A stretch of 64,000 nt of DNA. It comes from Palsa-892 sp035555855. Lineage in GTDB: Bacteria > Pseudomonadota > Alphaproteobacteria > Rhizobiales > Xanthobacteraceae. The notes beneath the pieces were generated by a model. It saw only the letters and a list, made by a program, of their open reading frames with translations, was not told the DNA's origin and made no database searches. This document shows, piece after piece, positions 53,143 through 61,089 of this stretch (positions are counted from its first letter, which is position 1; each line of letters opens with the position of its first letter). Location: contig DATMGD010000034.1 of assembly GCA_035555855.1 (NCBI GenBank), positions 1-64,000 on the forward strand, read 5' to 3'. Position numbers and translations under genes: made by a program.

Positions 53143-53808
53143 ATGACCGTTCAACGATTTATCTTCGCCATCGATCATGTGAGCACATGGGTCGGCAAGG
53201 CTGTGTCCTGGCTGATGCTTGTGCTGACGATCGTCGTCTGCGTCGAAGTGATCAAACGCTACATGTTCGGCATGCCGACAGCGTGGATCTTCGACGCGGA
53301 AAACATGCTCTACGGCACGCTGTTCATGATGGCCGGCGCCTATACGCTGGCTCAGAACGCGCATGTGCGCGGCGACTTCCTCTACAGCTCGATGCGGCCG
53401 CGCACCCAGGCGACCCTCGATCTTATTCTCTACATCGTGTTCTTCTTTCCGGGCATCGCAGCCTTGATCTATGCCGGCTACGACTACGCGAGCTATTCCT
53501 GGCACATTCAGGAGCATTCCAACGTCACCGCCGACGGACCGCCGGTTTATCACTTCAAGACCGTCATCCCGATCGCCGGCGCGCTCGTCATGCTGCAAGG
53601 CATCGCCGAAGTCACGCGCTGCGTGCAATGCCTGCGTACCGGCAAGTGGCCCGAGCGCCTGAAGGACGTCGCCGAAACCGACGTCATCGAACAACAACTC
53701 GAACACAGCGAATACGTTGACGAAGAGTCACGCAAAATCGCGATCGAGCGCGCCAGTCAGATCGACGAAGAGGCGCGCCAGAGGGGCATGGGGGATAAAC
53801 TTACATGA
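53143..53808 (+). CDS. dctQ: TRAP transporter small permease subunit (DctQ)
   Basis: 221 residues from MTVQRFIFAIDHVSTWVG; the frame is open earlier but runs across dctP and the hairpin. Four transmembrane helices are visible (about 18-40, 55-75, 90-112, 138-160). The cytoplasmic C-terminal tail of about 50 charged residues is longer than usual. It pairs with DctM. Its TGA overlaps the dctM ATG by four bases. Confidence 0.9.
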   Translation: MTVQRFIFAIDHVSTWVGKAVSWLMLVLTIVVCVEVIKRYMFGMPTAWIFDAENMLYGTLFMMAGAYTLAQNAHVRGDFLYSSMRPRTQATLDLILYIVFFFPGIAALIYAGYDYASYSWHIQEHSNVTADGPPVYHFKTVIPIAGALVMLQGIAEVTRCVQCLRTGKWPERLKDVAETDVIEQQLEHSEYVDEESRKIAIERASQIDEEARQRGMGDKLT

Positions 53809-55559
53809 GCGATCCGGCACTTGGCCTGCTGATGCTGGCCCTCATCGTGGTAGTCATCATGATGGGGTTCGCAACAGCTTTCACGCTGATGGGCCTCGGC
53901 ATCTTTTTCGGCTTCATCGCCTTCTATGTGCCCGGCGAATCCTGGGTACATAACAAGGTCTTCGATCTGATGGTCCATCGCACCTATGGCGCGATGACCA
54001 ACGACGTTCTGATCTCGATCCCGCTATTCATCTTGATGGGATACGTGATGGAACGCGGCGCGCTGGTCGACAAGATGTTCTATTCGATCCAGCTCGCCTT
54101 CCGGCGGGTACCGGCCTCGCTTGCCGTCGCCTCGCTGATCGTCTGCACCTTCTGGGGCATCGCGTCCGGCCTCGTCGGCGCCGTCGTCGTGCTGATGGGC
54201 GTCATCGCCTTCAACCCGATGCTGCGCGCCGGCTACGACGTGCGGCTCGCATCCGGCGTCATCACCGCCGGCGGCACCCTCGGCATCCTGATCCCGCCGT
54301 CGGTCATGATCATCGTCTATGCGGCGGTCGCGGGTGAATCGGTGGTCAAGCTCTATGCGGCCGCGATGCTGCCGAGCTTCTTCCTGTCGTTCCTGTACCT
54401 GCTCTACATCATCGGCTGGGCGATGCTGAATCCGAAGATCGCGCCGCCTTTGCCCGAGGAGCAAACCAAGGTGCCGGTGCCTGCGGGCATGTATCAGTTC
54501 GCCGATGCCTATTCGCAGAACACCTTCGTCGCCATCCTCAAAGCCCTGCTCTCGCCGGGCCGCGCGAGCAAGATCGAGGTCGACGGCAAGCGTCTCACTT
54601 ACCCGGCGCTGGTGAAGAACCTCATCATAGCACTGGTGCCGTTCTGGCTGACCGCGGGAACGCTGGGCACGGTCTGGTGGTACGTGATGATCTACACCCA
54701 GAAGAGCATCGCCAGCACGGCCGAGGAAGCCGCCGGCCTCCAGCAGCTCGGTTCCGCCGTCGTCGACAATACGCCGACGCCGGCCGAAATGGGCCCGCCG
54801 GAAAACTTCCTGATGTGGTTCGGCATCTGCGCGGCGATCCTCATCTTCTTCATGTGCCGCTACTACTACCGGGTCAACGTCGAGAAGTTCGAGGTGCTGA
54901 AGCTGCTGTCGTCGTCGGTGATGCCGCTCGGCATTCTCACCGTCGTCGTGCTGGGCGTCATTCTGCTCGGCATCACGACGGCGACCGAGTCGGCAGGTGT
55001 CGGCGCGGCAGGCGCTTTCCTCCTCGCGTTCCATGCCCGTTCGCTGAACTGGCAGAAGACCAAGGAAGCCGTCTTCCTCACGGCCAAGACCACCGCCATG
55101 GTGTGCTGGCTGTTCGTGGGCTCGGCCTTGTTCTCCGGCGTCTTCGCCATCCTCGGCGGTCAGGCGCTGCTGGAACAGTGGGTGCTCGCGCTGAACATGA
55201 CGCCTGTGCAGTTCATGATCCTGTCGCAGGCGATCATCTTCATCCTCGGCTGGCCGTTGGAGTGGACGGAGATCATCATCATCTTCGTGCCGATCTTCCT
55301 GCCGATGCTGAAGCACTTCCAGATCGATCCGGTGCTGTGGGGCGTTCTGGTGTTCGTCAACCTGCAGGCGGCGTTCCTGTCGCCGCCGGTCGCGATGTCG
55401 GCCTTCTATCTGAAGGGCGTCGCGCCGAAGCACGTGACGCTCAACCAGATTTTCGCCGGCATGATGCCCTACATGGGGATCGTCATTGTCTGCATGGTCA
55501 TCATGTATCTGTGGCCGGGCATGACGCTCTGGCTGCCGAAATATCTCTACGGCAACTGA
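53805..55559 (+). CDS. dctM: TRAP transporter large permease subunit (DctM)
   Basis: 584 residues, against about 430 for the standard large subunit. It is a multi-pass membrane protein that moves the substrate with sodium. Conserved parts are SIPLFILMGYVMERGALVD, GGTLGILIPPSVMIIVYA and TTATESAGVGAAGAFLLAF. The extra about 150 residues (roughly 205-365) carry a loop plus two or three added helices, a form known in the 2-oxo acid/TakP-type subgroup. A strong terminator follows. Confidence 0.92.
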   Translation: MSDPALGLLMLALIVVVIMMGFATAFTLMGLGIFFGFIAFYVPGESWVHNKVFDLMVHRTYGAMTNDVLISIPLFILMGYVMERGALVDKMFYSIQLAFRRVPASLAVASLIVCTFWGIASGLVGAVVVLMGVIAFNPMLRAGYDVRLASGVITAGGTLGILIPPSVMIIVYAAVAGESVVKLYAAAMLPSFFLSFLYLLYIIGWAMLNPKIAPPLPEEQTKVPVPAGMYQFADAYSQNTFVAILKALLSPGRASKIEVDGKRLTYPALVKNLIIALVPFWLTAGTLGTVWWYVMIYTQKSIASTAEEAAGLQQLGSAVVDNTPTPAEMGPPENFLMWFGICAAILIFFMCRYYYRVNVEKFEVLKLLSSSVMPLGILTVVVLGVILLGITTATESAGVGAAGAFLLAFHARSLNWQKTKEAVFLTAKTTAMVCWLFVGSALFSGVFAILGGQALLEQWVLALNMTPVQFMILSQAIIFILGWPLEWTEIIIIFVPIFLPMLKHFQIDPVLWGVLVFVNLQAAFLSPPVAMSAFYLKGVAPKHVTLNQIFAGMMPYMGIVIVCMVIMYLWPGMTLWLPKYLYGN

Positions 55560-55581
55560 TCGAAGCCGGACCAAACATCGA

Positions 55582-55615
55582 GGGCGCCGCCGCAAGCGGC
55601 GCCCTTTTCATTTTT
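55582..55615 (+). terminator. Rho-independent terminator of the TRAP operon
   Basis: Perfect 9-bp GC stem gggcgccgc (55582-55590) and gcggcgccc (55596-55604), 5-base loop, followed by ttttcattttt. Confidence 0.9.
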
Positions 55616-55650
55616 GTGCGGCCCCGTCCGCGCTCGCCCCCAGCTGCGGG

Positions 55651-55664
55651 TTGCGTTGGATCAA
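55651..55664 (+). promoter_or_regulatory. FNR/NnrR-family binding box upstream of nirK fusion
   Basis: ttgcgttggatcaa fits the pattern TTG-N8-CAA of the FNR/FixK/NnrR family: a right half ATCAA as in FNR/FixK sites and a left half TTGCG as in NnrR sites. It lies 149 bases before the nitrite reductase start. Activation under low oxygen or by nitric oxide is the expected meaning. Confidence 0.6.
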
Positions 55665-55737
55665 AACAGTTTTGCCGAACTTCGCTTAACTGTTCCGGCG
55701 CGGAGATCTCTCCCATCAACGAAATGCCGTTCGAGGG

Positions 55738-55777
55738 TGAGCGCTTCCTTGCATTACTGAGCGCTTCCTTGCATTAC
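55738..55777 (+). repeat. Exact 20-bp tandem duplication in nirK leader
   Basis: Two identical adjacent 20-base copies (55738-55757 and 55758-55777), each beginning tgagcgcttcc and ending gcattac, lie 35 bases before the ATG. Being exact, the duplication is recent or maintained. Confidence 0.95.
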
Positions 55778-55812
55778 AAGGCCGGACAAGGCTGGAAGAA
55801 CGGAGCGATGCA

Positions 55813-57870
55813 ATGCTGAAACAATTACAGGAATGGGGCATCCTGGCTGCTGGCCTCGTTGTCGTCATTGGCGGCCTTCTGATCGCGTCCTTCAGTCAGA
55901 CCGGCACGACATCTGCGCAACAAACGGCGCAGCAAACCGAAATTCAGCCATCGCCGGAAAAGCCGGCACAAGTCGCCGCCAAAACCCCGGCCCCTGCCGC
56001 ATCTCCTGCGCCGAGCGTGAAGGTGGCGCCGCCTGCTTCACCCGCACCTGCCGCGCATCAGCACATGCAGATGGTGCAGGCTCCGGCAGCAAACACACCC
56101 GCCGCAACGCCAGCCGCCGCATCCGGTGCGGACGATCCATCCAAGGCAGGGCGTCTCGTCTTCCGCAAGTGCAGCGCATGTCACTCGCTTGAAGCGGGCA
56201 AGAACAGCCTCGGGCCGTCGCTTGCCGATATCGTCGGCAAGAAAGCCGGCACGGTCGCGGGCTACAATTATTCCTCGGCGATCAGGAACAGCAACCTGAC
56301 ATGGGATGCCGCGACGCTCGACGCTTATCTCACCGATCCGCAGAAAGTCGTGCCCGGCAACAAGATGCCGTTCCCCGGTTTGAAGACGGAGAACGAGCGC
56401 CGCGCGATCATCGCTTATCTCTCCGGCGGCGCCGCGGCCGCAGCGCCCGCTCAGGCAGCGGCAAAGCCCGCCGCCTCGCCGTCCGCTGCCGCTCCCGCTG
56501 CGAAACAGACGGCACCGGCCGCGCCTTCGGCAGCAACGCCGCCGCGCGACCAATCCGCCGGCGCGCAAGCCGGTTCAGCCTACCTTCCCGGATTACGCTA
56601 CACGCTGAAATCGGGCATCGCCGAAGGCCGCATGGTGTTCATCGGCGTAGGCGGCACGATCGACGGCCAGATCAATCCGATGCTGTCGGCAGCCGAAGGC
56701 CAGGTCGTACAGATCACCCTCATCAACGGCGAAGGCGCCGAGCACGATATCGTCTTCTCCGATCAGGGCCCCGCGGGCAGCTCGCCGCACATCGTCGGCC
56801 GCGGTTCGAGCACGAATATCGCGTTCGTCGCCTCGAAGGCCGGCGACTATACTTATTACTGCAGCCTGCCCGGCCATCGCCTTGCCGGCATGGAAGGGCA
56901 ATTCCTCATCACGCCGAAACCGCCGGAGCAGACCGTCGTCGAAGCGGATATTTCGCAACGCTCGACCGACGTCCCCGCGCCGATCGGCAAGCGCGGACCG
57001 CAGACGGTGCGCGTCGATCTCGTGACGGTCGAACTCGAGGGCCGTCTCGCGGAAGGCACCACGTTCGGTTACTGGACGTTCAACGGCCGGGTGCCGGGTC
57101 CGATGCTGCGCGTGCGCGTCGGCGATACTGTCGACGTGCATCTCAAGAATGCCGACGGCAGCGCCATGGTCCACTCCGTGGACTTCCATGCCGCGACCGG
57201 CCCCGGCGGCGGCGCCGTCTCGACGCAGGCCAACCCCGGCGAAGAGAAGAGCTTCAAGTTCAAGGCGCTCGTTCCGGGCCTATACGTCTACCATTGCGCG
57301 ACGCCGATGGTGGCGCACCACATCGCCAACGGCATGTACGGCATGATCCTGGTCGAGCCGGAAGAAGGCCTGACGCCGGTCGATCGCGAGTTCTATGTGA
57401 TGCAGGGCGAGATCTACACCGAGGCTGCCTTCGGCCAGCACGGCAGCCAGAGCTTCGACGTCACGAAGCTCCTGAACGAGCGGCCCGAATACTTCGTCTT
57501 CAACGGCTCGGTCGGCGCGCTGTCGAAATTCCATCCCTTGCAGGCCAAGGTCGGCGAAACCGTCCGCATCTTCTTCGGCGTCGGCGGCCCCAACTTCACG
57601 TCGTCGTTCCATGTCATCGGCGAGATCTTCGACAAGGTCTACAATCTCGGCGGTGTTCTCTCCGAGCCGCTGCGCGGCGTGCAAACCGTGCTCGTGCCCG
57701 CGGGCGGCGCGGTCATCACCGAGTTCAAGGTCGATGTCCCCGGCAACTATATTCTGGTCGATCATGCCCTGTCGCGGATGGAGCGCGGCTTGGTGGGCAT
57801 GCTCCATGTCGAGGGCCAAAGCGTGCCGGAAATCTACGACGGCAAGGTCGAGCCCGGCAGCGGCCACTAG
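55813..57870 (+). CDS. nirK: Fused cytochrome c - cupredoxin - copper nitrite reductase (NirK)
   Basis: 685 residues. Reduces nitrite to nitric oxide in the periplasm. In order: transmembrane anchor (about 10-30); Ala/Pro linker; c-type cytochrome with haem site CSACH (120-124) and likely Met ligand M185; second Ala/Pro linker (about 205-255); an extra cupredoxin with type-1 copper ligands H311, C350, H355, M360; then the two-domain NirK core with type-1 ligands H454, C495, H503, M508, type-2 ligands H459, H494, H651, and catalytic D457 and H600. Nothing essential is missing. Hyphomicrobium-type NirK has the extra cupredoxin; other species have a C-terminal haem domain. Here the haem is N-terminal and joined to both. 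No nirV or other denitrification gene is nearby. Confidence 0.93.
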   Translation: MLKQLQEWGILAAGLVVVIGGLLIASFSQTGTTSAQQTAQQTEIQPSPEKPAQVAAKTPAPAASPAPSVKVAPPASPAPAAHQHMQMVQAPAANTPAATPAAASGADDPSKAGRLVFRKCSACHSLEAGKNSLGPSLADIVGKKAGTVAGYNYSSAIRNSNLTWDAATLDAYLTDPQKVVPGNKMPFPGLKTENERRAIIAYLSGGAAAAAPAQAAAKPAASPSAAAPAAKQTAPAAPSAATPPRDQSAGAQAGSAYLPGLRYTLKSGIAEGRMVFIGVGGTIDGQINPMLSAAEGQVVQITLINGEGAEHDIVFSDQGPAGSSPHIVGRGSSTNIAFVASKAGDYTYYCSLPGHRLAGMEGQFLITPKPPEQTVVEADISQRSTDVPAPIGKRGPQTVRVDLVTVELEGRLAEGTTFGYWTFNGRVPGPMLRVRVGDTVDVHLKNADGSAMVHSVDFHAATGPGGGAVSTQANPGEEKSFKFKALVPGLYVYHCATPMVAHHIANGMYGMILVEPEEGLTPVDREFYVMQGEIYTEAAFGQHGSQSFDVTKLLNERPEYFVFNGSVGALSKFHPLQAKVGETVRIFFGVGGPNFTSSFHVIGEIFDKVYNLGGVLSEPLRGVQTVLVPAGGAVITEFKVDVPGNYILVDHALSRMERGLVGMLHVEGQSVPEIYDGKVEPGSGH

Positions 57871-57893
57871 GATCGCGACTTGCTGAAACTGAC

Positions 57894-57924
57894 ACGGCCC
57901 GCTGCGCAAACAGCGGGCCGTTTT
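57894..57924. terminator. Terminator between nirK and the sulfotransferase gene
   Basis: Perfect 11-bp stem acggcccgctg (57894-57904) and cagcgggccgt (57911-57921) with a 6-base loop, then ttt. It ends at the stop of the convergent gene and serves mainly nirK. Confidence 0.85.
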
Positions 57925-59480
57925 CAGCGTGCTGTCAGAAATTCGCGATAGGGCTTTGCGCAATCGCGGTCGTCGCCGATCGGTGGCAATGCTTCGTTCG
58001 AAATTGCCGCGCCGCAAAGCTCGGCTGCGGTCCGTAGCGTCGCGAGCGGATCGCCAACCATGTCTTCGTAATTGATAACGCGGCTGATTTTCGGAAATTT
58101 CTGCGCCAGAAGGTCGATCATCTGATTGTACCATTCGATATGCGCACGAATGGTATCCACGTCGTAGGCGTAAGGATTGCCGCGCTCATATTGCTTCATG
58201 AAAATGCGCAGCGTCAGATCGTCGGCATTGCGCTTGATGAATATGAAGCGCGCGTTCGGAATGATCGCCGCGATATGCGCCGCGTTCGTGATGTAAACCG
58301 GATGCGTGTTGGTAAAGACCTTCGCGGATATCGCGCCGCGCCGCGCCAGTTCATCGGCATACAGCTCGCGAACGCCCGGATAAAATTGCGGCGGCAGATA
58401 GCCGAGCCAATGCGTCGTCAAAAGCCCCGCTTCCTGGAACGTCCGGCTAATGGCGTTTTCGACGCTCGGATTTTCGTGACCGCACTTCACGCCCTCGAGG
58501 CGCGCCGCCAATTGCTCGAGCGTAGTTTTGCCCGAACGGGACGAGCCGAGGATAAACAGTGAAACCGGCAGCTTCTCGTCGTTAATGCCTGCGTTCGCAG
58601 GCGACAACTCTTTCAGCCACGCGAGGCGTATCTCGCGCTCGCGGATCTGCGCCGCAAGCTGATCCTTGATGTTCGGGAGAACGATCTGGTTGGCGGCAAC
58701 CGCCTGTTGCCATGCTTCGCTGTAGCGGCCGGCCTTGTCGAGGGCGGCGGCTTTGACGAAGGCGAGGATCGTCTTGTTCTCCTCCTCGTTCAATCCGTCA
58801 GCGGGCCCGAGCTTCGCAAGATCCTGAAGCACATCGCGTTCGATAAACTGTTTGGGCAGCGACAAAAGAGAAATGAGCGCACCCAGCGAAGGAGAGCGCC
58901 GCGCGAACAGTGCGTTGAGCGTATCGACGGCCTTCCGATTCTCGCCCAGCGTTCCATAGACCGATGCCAAGCCGACGATCGCGGCTTCCAGATCCGGCTC
59001 TGCTGCGACGGCCTGTTCGAGCACGTCGCGCGCAAGTTCGTATTCGCGCTCTTCGCGATAGACTTCGCCGAGGGTGACGAGAATGCTCGCCTCATTCGGC
59101 TTGATCGCGCGCGCCTGTTCGAGCGCCTGCGCTGCCATCTCCTTGGCATCGAGCCGCAGATAAACGCCGGCCAGCGCCGTATAAGTGATCCAGCTGCGGG
59201 GATTGAGCATGACCGCCTCGACAAGCGGCGCGACGGCGCGGCGATAGTTTCCGCGATCCGCGTGGATCAACCCGAGTGTGTGAAGCGCGCCGAAATAGTC
59301 GGGATATTTTCGCAGCAAGTTGCTGCAGATCGATTCGGCGCGCTCGAATTTTCCTTGCCGGCGCAGCATTTCGGCATGTTCGAGCTGCTCGCGCGCTTCC
59401 CGCAGCGGATTGGTCTGTCCTCCGCTGCCTTCTCTTCCTGCCGGCTGCATCTTTATCCCCGCGCCCCCGCCGGAGCGCAT
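57924..59480 (-). CDS. TPR-repeat sulfotransferase
   Basis: 518 residues. The N-terminal half (about 28-260) consists of tetratricopeptide repeats (AEMLRRQGKFERAESICSNL, ALAGVYLRLDAKEMAAQALE). The C-terminal half (about 305-515) is a PAPS-dependent sulfotransferase with the 5'-phosphosulfate loop LGSSRSGKTTLEQ (311-323) and a 3'-phosphate region near IIPNARFIFIKRNADD. Such fusions may sulfate a polysaccharide, lipid or peptide; the acceptor is unknown. ATG at 59450 is an alternative start. No sulfate-activation or glycan genes are adjacent. Confidence 0.85.
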   Translation of the reverse strand: MRSGGGAGIKMQPAGREGSGGQTNPLREAREQLEHAEMLRRQGKFERAESICSNLLRKYPDYFGALHTLGLIHADRGNYRRAVAPLVEAVMLNPRSWITYTALAGVYLRLDAKEMAAQALEQARAIKPNEASILVTLGEVYREEREYELARDVLEQAVAAEPDLEAAIVGLASVYGTLGENRKAVDTLNALFARRSPSLGALISLLSLPKQFIERDVLQDLAKLGPADGLNEEENKTILAFVKAAALDKAGRYSEAWQQAVAANQIVLPNIKDQLAAQIREREIRLAWLKELSPANAGINDEKLPVSLFILGSSRSGKTTLEQLAARLEGVKCGHENPSVENAISRTFQEAGLLTTHWLGYLPPQFYPGVRELYADELARRGAISAKVFTNTHPVYITNAAHIAAIIPNARFIFIKRNADDLTLRIFMKQYERGNPYAYDVDTIRAHIEWYNQMIDLLAQKFPKISRVINYEDMVGDPLATLRTAAELCGAAISNEALPPIGDDRDCAKPYREFLTAR

Positions 59481-59574
59481 TTCCGCGCGCGTCCGTTCCT
59501 CAGGTTATTTTGGCTCTGCGAACAGGAGTCAAATAGCCGATTTTAGGAAGCAGTTGCGAAACAGTCACATCCCG

Positions 59575-59660
59575 GATTTGAATACCTTTATATAACATCT
59601 TGATATTACTAACTAATATAATAAAACAATAAAAAGGTATCTAATTAACGGATGAACAAA
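59575..59660. promoter_or_regulatory. AT-rich promoter region before two-barrel OMP
   Basis: About 85 bases of strongly AT-rich sequence in an otherwise GC-rich window, with a perfect TATAAT at 59617-59622 but no good -35 box at normal spacing. It lies in the divergent gap between the sulfotransferase and the porin-like gene. The start at 59728 is preceded by ggggcggg. Confidence 0.4.
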
Positions 59661-59727
59661 ATTGAATTTCCCGGACTCTTTTCCCCGCCCTTGGTAGGAT
59701 TGGATAACGAATAAAACGGGGCGGGCT

Positions 59728-60972
59728 ATGTCTAAACGTCTACTTCTCAGCACAGCATCAATCGTTGTTTTGGCTGCAACGAGCTTGCAGGTGTCCGCGG
59801 CTGATCTTCCGGTGAAGGCGGCGCCGATGGCGCCGGCCGCTGCGCCGCTATTCGCGGGATGGTATGTCGGCGGTCACCTTGGCTATGCTTGGAGCCGCTT
59901 CGACTTCAGCAACTTCTCGTCGTTTCCGCAGACCAAGGGCAACGGACCGGTCGGCGGTCTTCAGCTCGGCTACAACTACCGCACCGGCAACATCATCTGG
60001 GGCTTTGAAGCCGACGCCAGCGCCGCCAACTTCGGAACGGGCGACGGCGACTACACTCGCACGAATGTCGATTTCCTCTCCTCGCTGCGCGGCCGCCTTG
60101 GCATCGCCTTCGATCGCGTGCTGGTCTACGGCACGGCCGGCATCGGTTACGTGCACACCAAGAGCGCCGGCAACACTACGCCCCTGCACTGGCAATACGC
60201 AGGAACGTTCAGGCCGGTCGTCGGCGGCGGCATCGAATATGCCCTCCGCAACAATTTCACGCTGCGCGGCGAAGTGCTCGGCTATCTCGGCAAGCACGAT
60301 TTCGACGTGAGCGGTGATACCGCCACCGTCAAGAACATCTGGGTGGCCCGCTTTGGCGTGAACTACCTCTTCGACGGCGCGGACAATTCGTCCAGGCATT
60401 CGGCCTTCCCGACGAAGGGACCCGCCATTCGTCCGTTCACCTGGGCCGGCTACTATGTCGGCGGTCACCTCGGTTATGGCTGGGGCCGTTTCGACTTCAG
60501 CAGCTTCCCGACCGCACCGCGGACCAGAGGCAATGGACCGGTCGGCGGTTTGCACACGGGCTACAACTGGCAGTCCGGCAACATCGTGTGGGGTCTTGAA
60601 GCCGACGCCAGCGCCGCCAACCTCTATACCGGCGACGGCAATTACGACTACGCCAATGTCAACTTCCTCGCTTCGCTGCGCGGCCGCCTCGGCGTCGCCT
60701 TCGATCGCGTGTTGGTTTACGCCACGGCGGGCGGCGGTTACGTGCATTCCAAGGGCGCCGGCAGCACGACGCCGCTGCACTGGCGTTACGGCAATATGTA
60801 CCGGCCGGTGGTCGGCGGCGGCATCGAATATGCCTACAACAACAACTTCTCGATCCGCGCCGAAGCGCTCGGCTATCTCGGCAATCAGACCTTCAATTCG
60901 ACGAGCGACGACACCGCCACGATCAAGAACATCTGGGTCGCCCGTTTCGGCGTGACTTACAAGTTCGACTGA
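59728..60972 (+). CDS. Outer membrane protein with two tandem Omp25-like beta-barrels
   Basis: 414 residues. Signal peptide 1-24 (LQVSA-ADLPVK, typical of rhizobial OMPs). Two copies of one barrel unit follow: about 43-217 (GWYVGGHLGYAWSRFDFS to VARFGVNYLFD) and about 240-414 (GYYVGGHLGYGWGRFDFS to VARFGVTYKFD). The DNA copies are offset by 591 bases (59863 and 60454), i.e. 197 codons in frame. Each unit alone would be a normal 8-strand barrel with C-terminal aromatic/Phe ending. Usual family members have one unit of about 200-280 residues. Whether it forms one 16-strand barrel or two small ones is unknown. Confidence 0.9.
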   Translation: MSKRLLLSTASIVVLAATSLQVSAADLPVKAAPMAPAAAPLFAGWYVGGHLGYAWSRFDFSNFSSFPQTKGNGPVGGLQLGYNYRTGNIIWGFEADASAANFGTGDGDYTRTNVDFLSSLRGRLGIAFDRVLVYGTAGIGYVHTKSAGNTTPLHWQYAGTFRPVVGGGIEYALRNNFTLRGEVLGYLGKHDFDVSGDTATVKNIWVARFGVNYLFDGADNSSRHSAFPTKGPAIRPFTWAGYYVGGHLGYGWGRFDFSSFPTAPRTRGNGPVGGLHTGYNWQSGNIVWGLEADASAANLYTGDGNYDYANVNFLASLRGRLGVAFDRVLVYATAGGGYVHSKGAGSTTPLHWRYGNMYRPVVGGGIEYAYNNNFSIRAEALGYLGNQTFNSTSDDTATIKNIWVARFGVTYKFD

Positions 60973-60989
60973 TCGAACGAACAATCGGC

Positions 60990-61022
60990 AAAAAAGGCGA
61001 GCCGCGCGGCTCGCCTTTTTTT
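60990..61022. terminator. Rho-independent terminator after two-barrel OMP
   Basis: A perfect 20-bp palindrome (60996-61015, arms ggcgagccgc and gcggctcgcc) flanked by an A-run before and seven T after. It can serve both strands, including the convergent OMP gene ending at 61090. Confidence 0.9.
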
Positions 61023-61089
61023 ATGCGGGTATGAGTTCGCGGTGAATGTCGCGCGGGGAATGCCGAATGTGCCGAGCCCGGACTCAGGC

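Noticed and set aside
56301..58037. 578-codon frame overlapping nirK in another frame
   Set aside because: Extremely Arg-rich translation, typical of a frame shift of GC-rich DNA; nirK ligands are all in the chosen frame.
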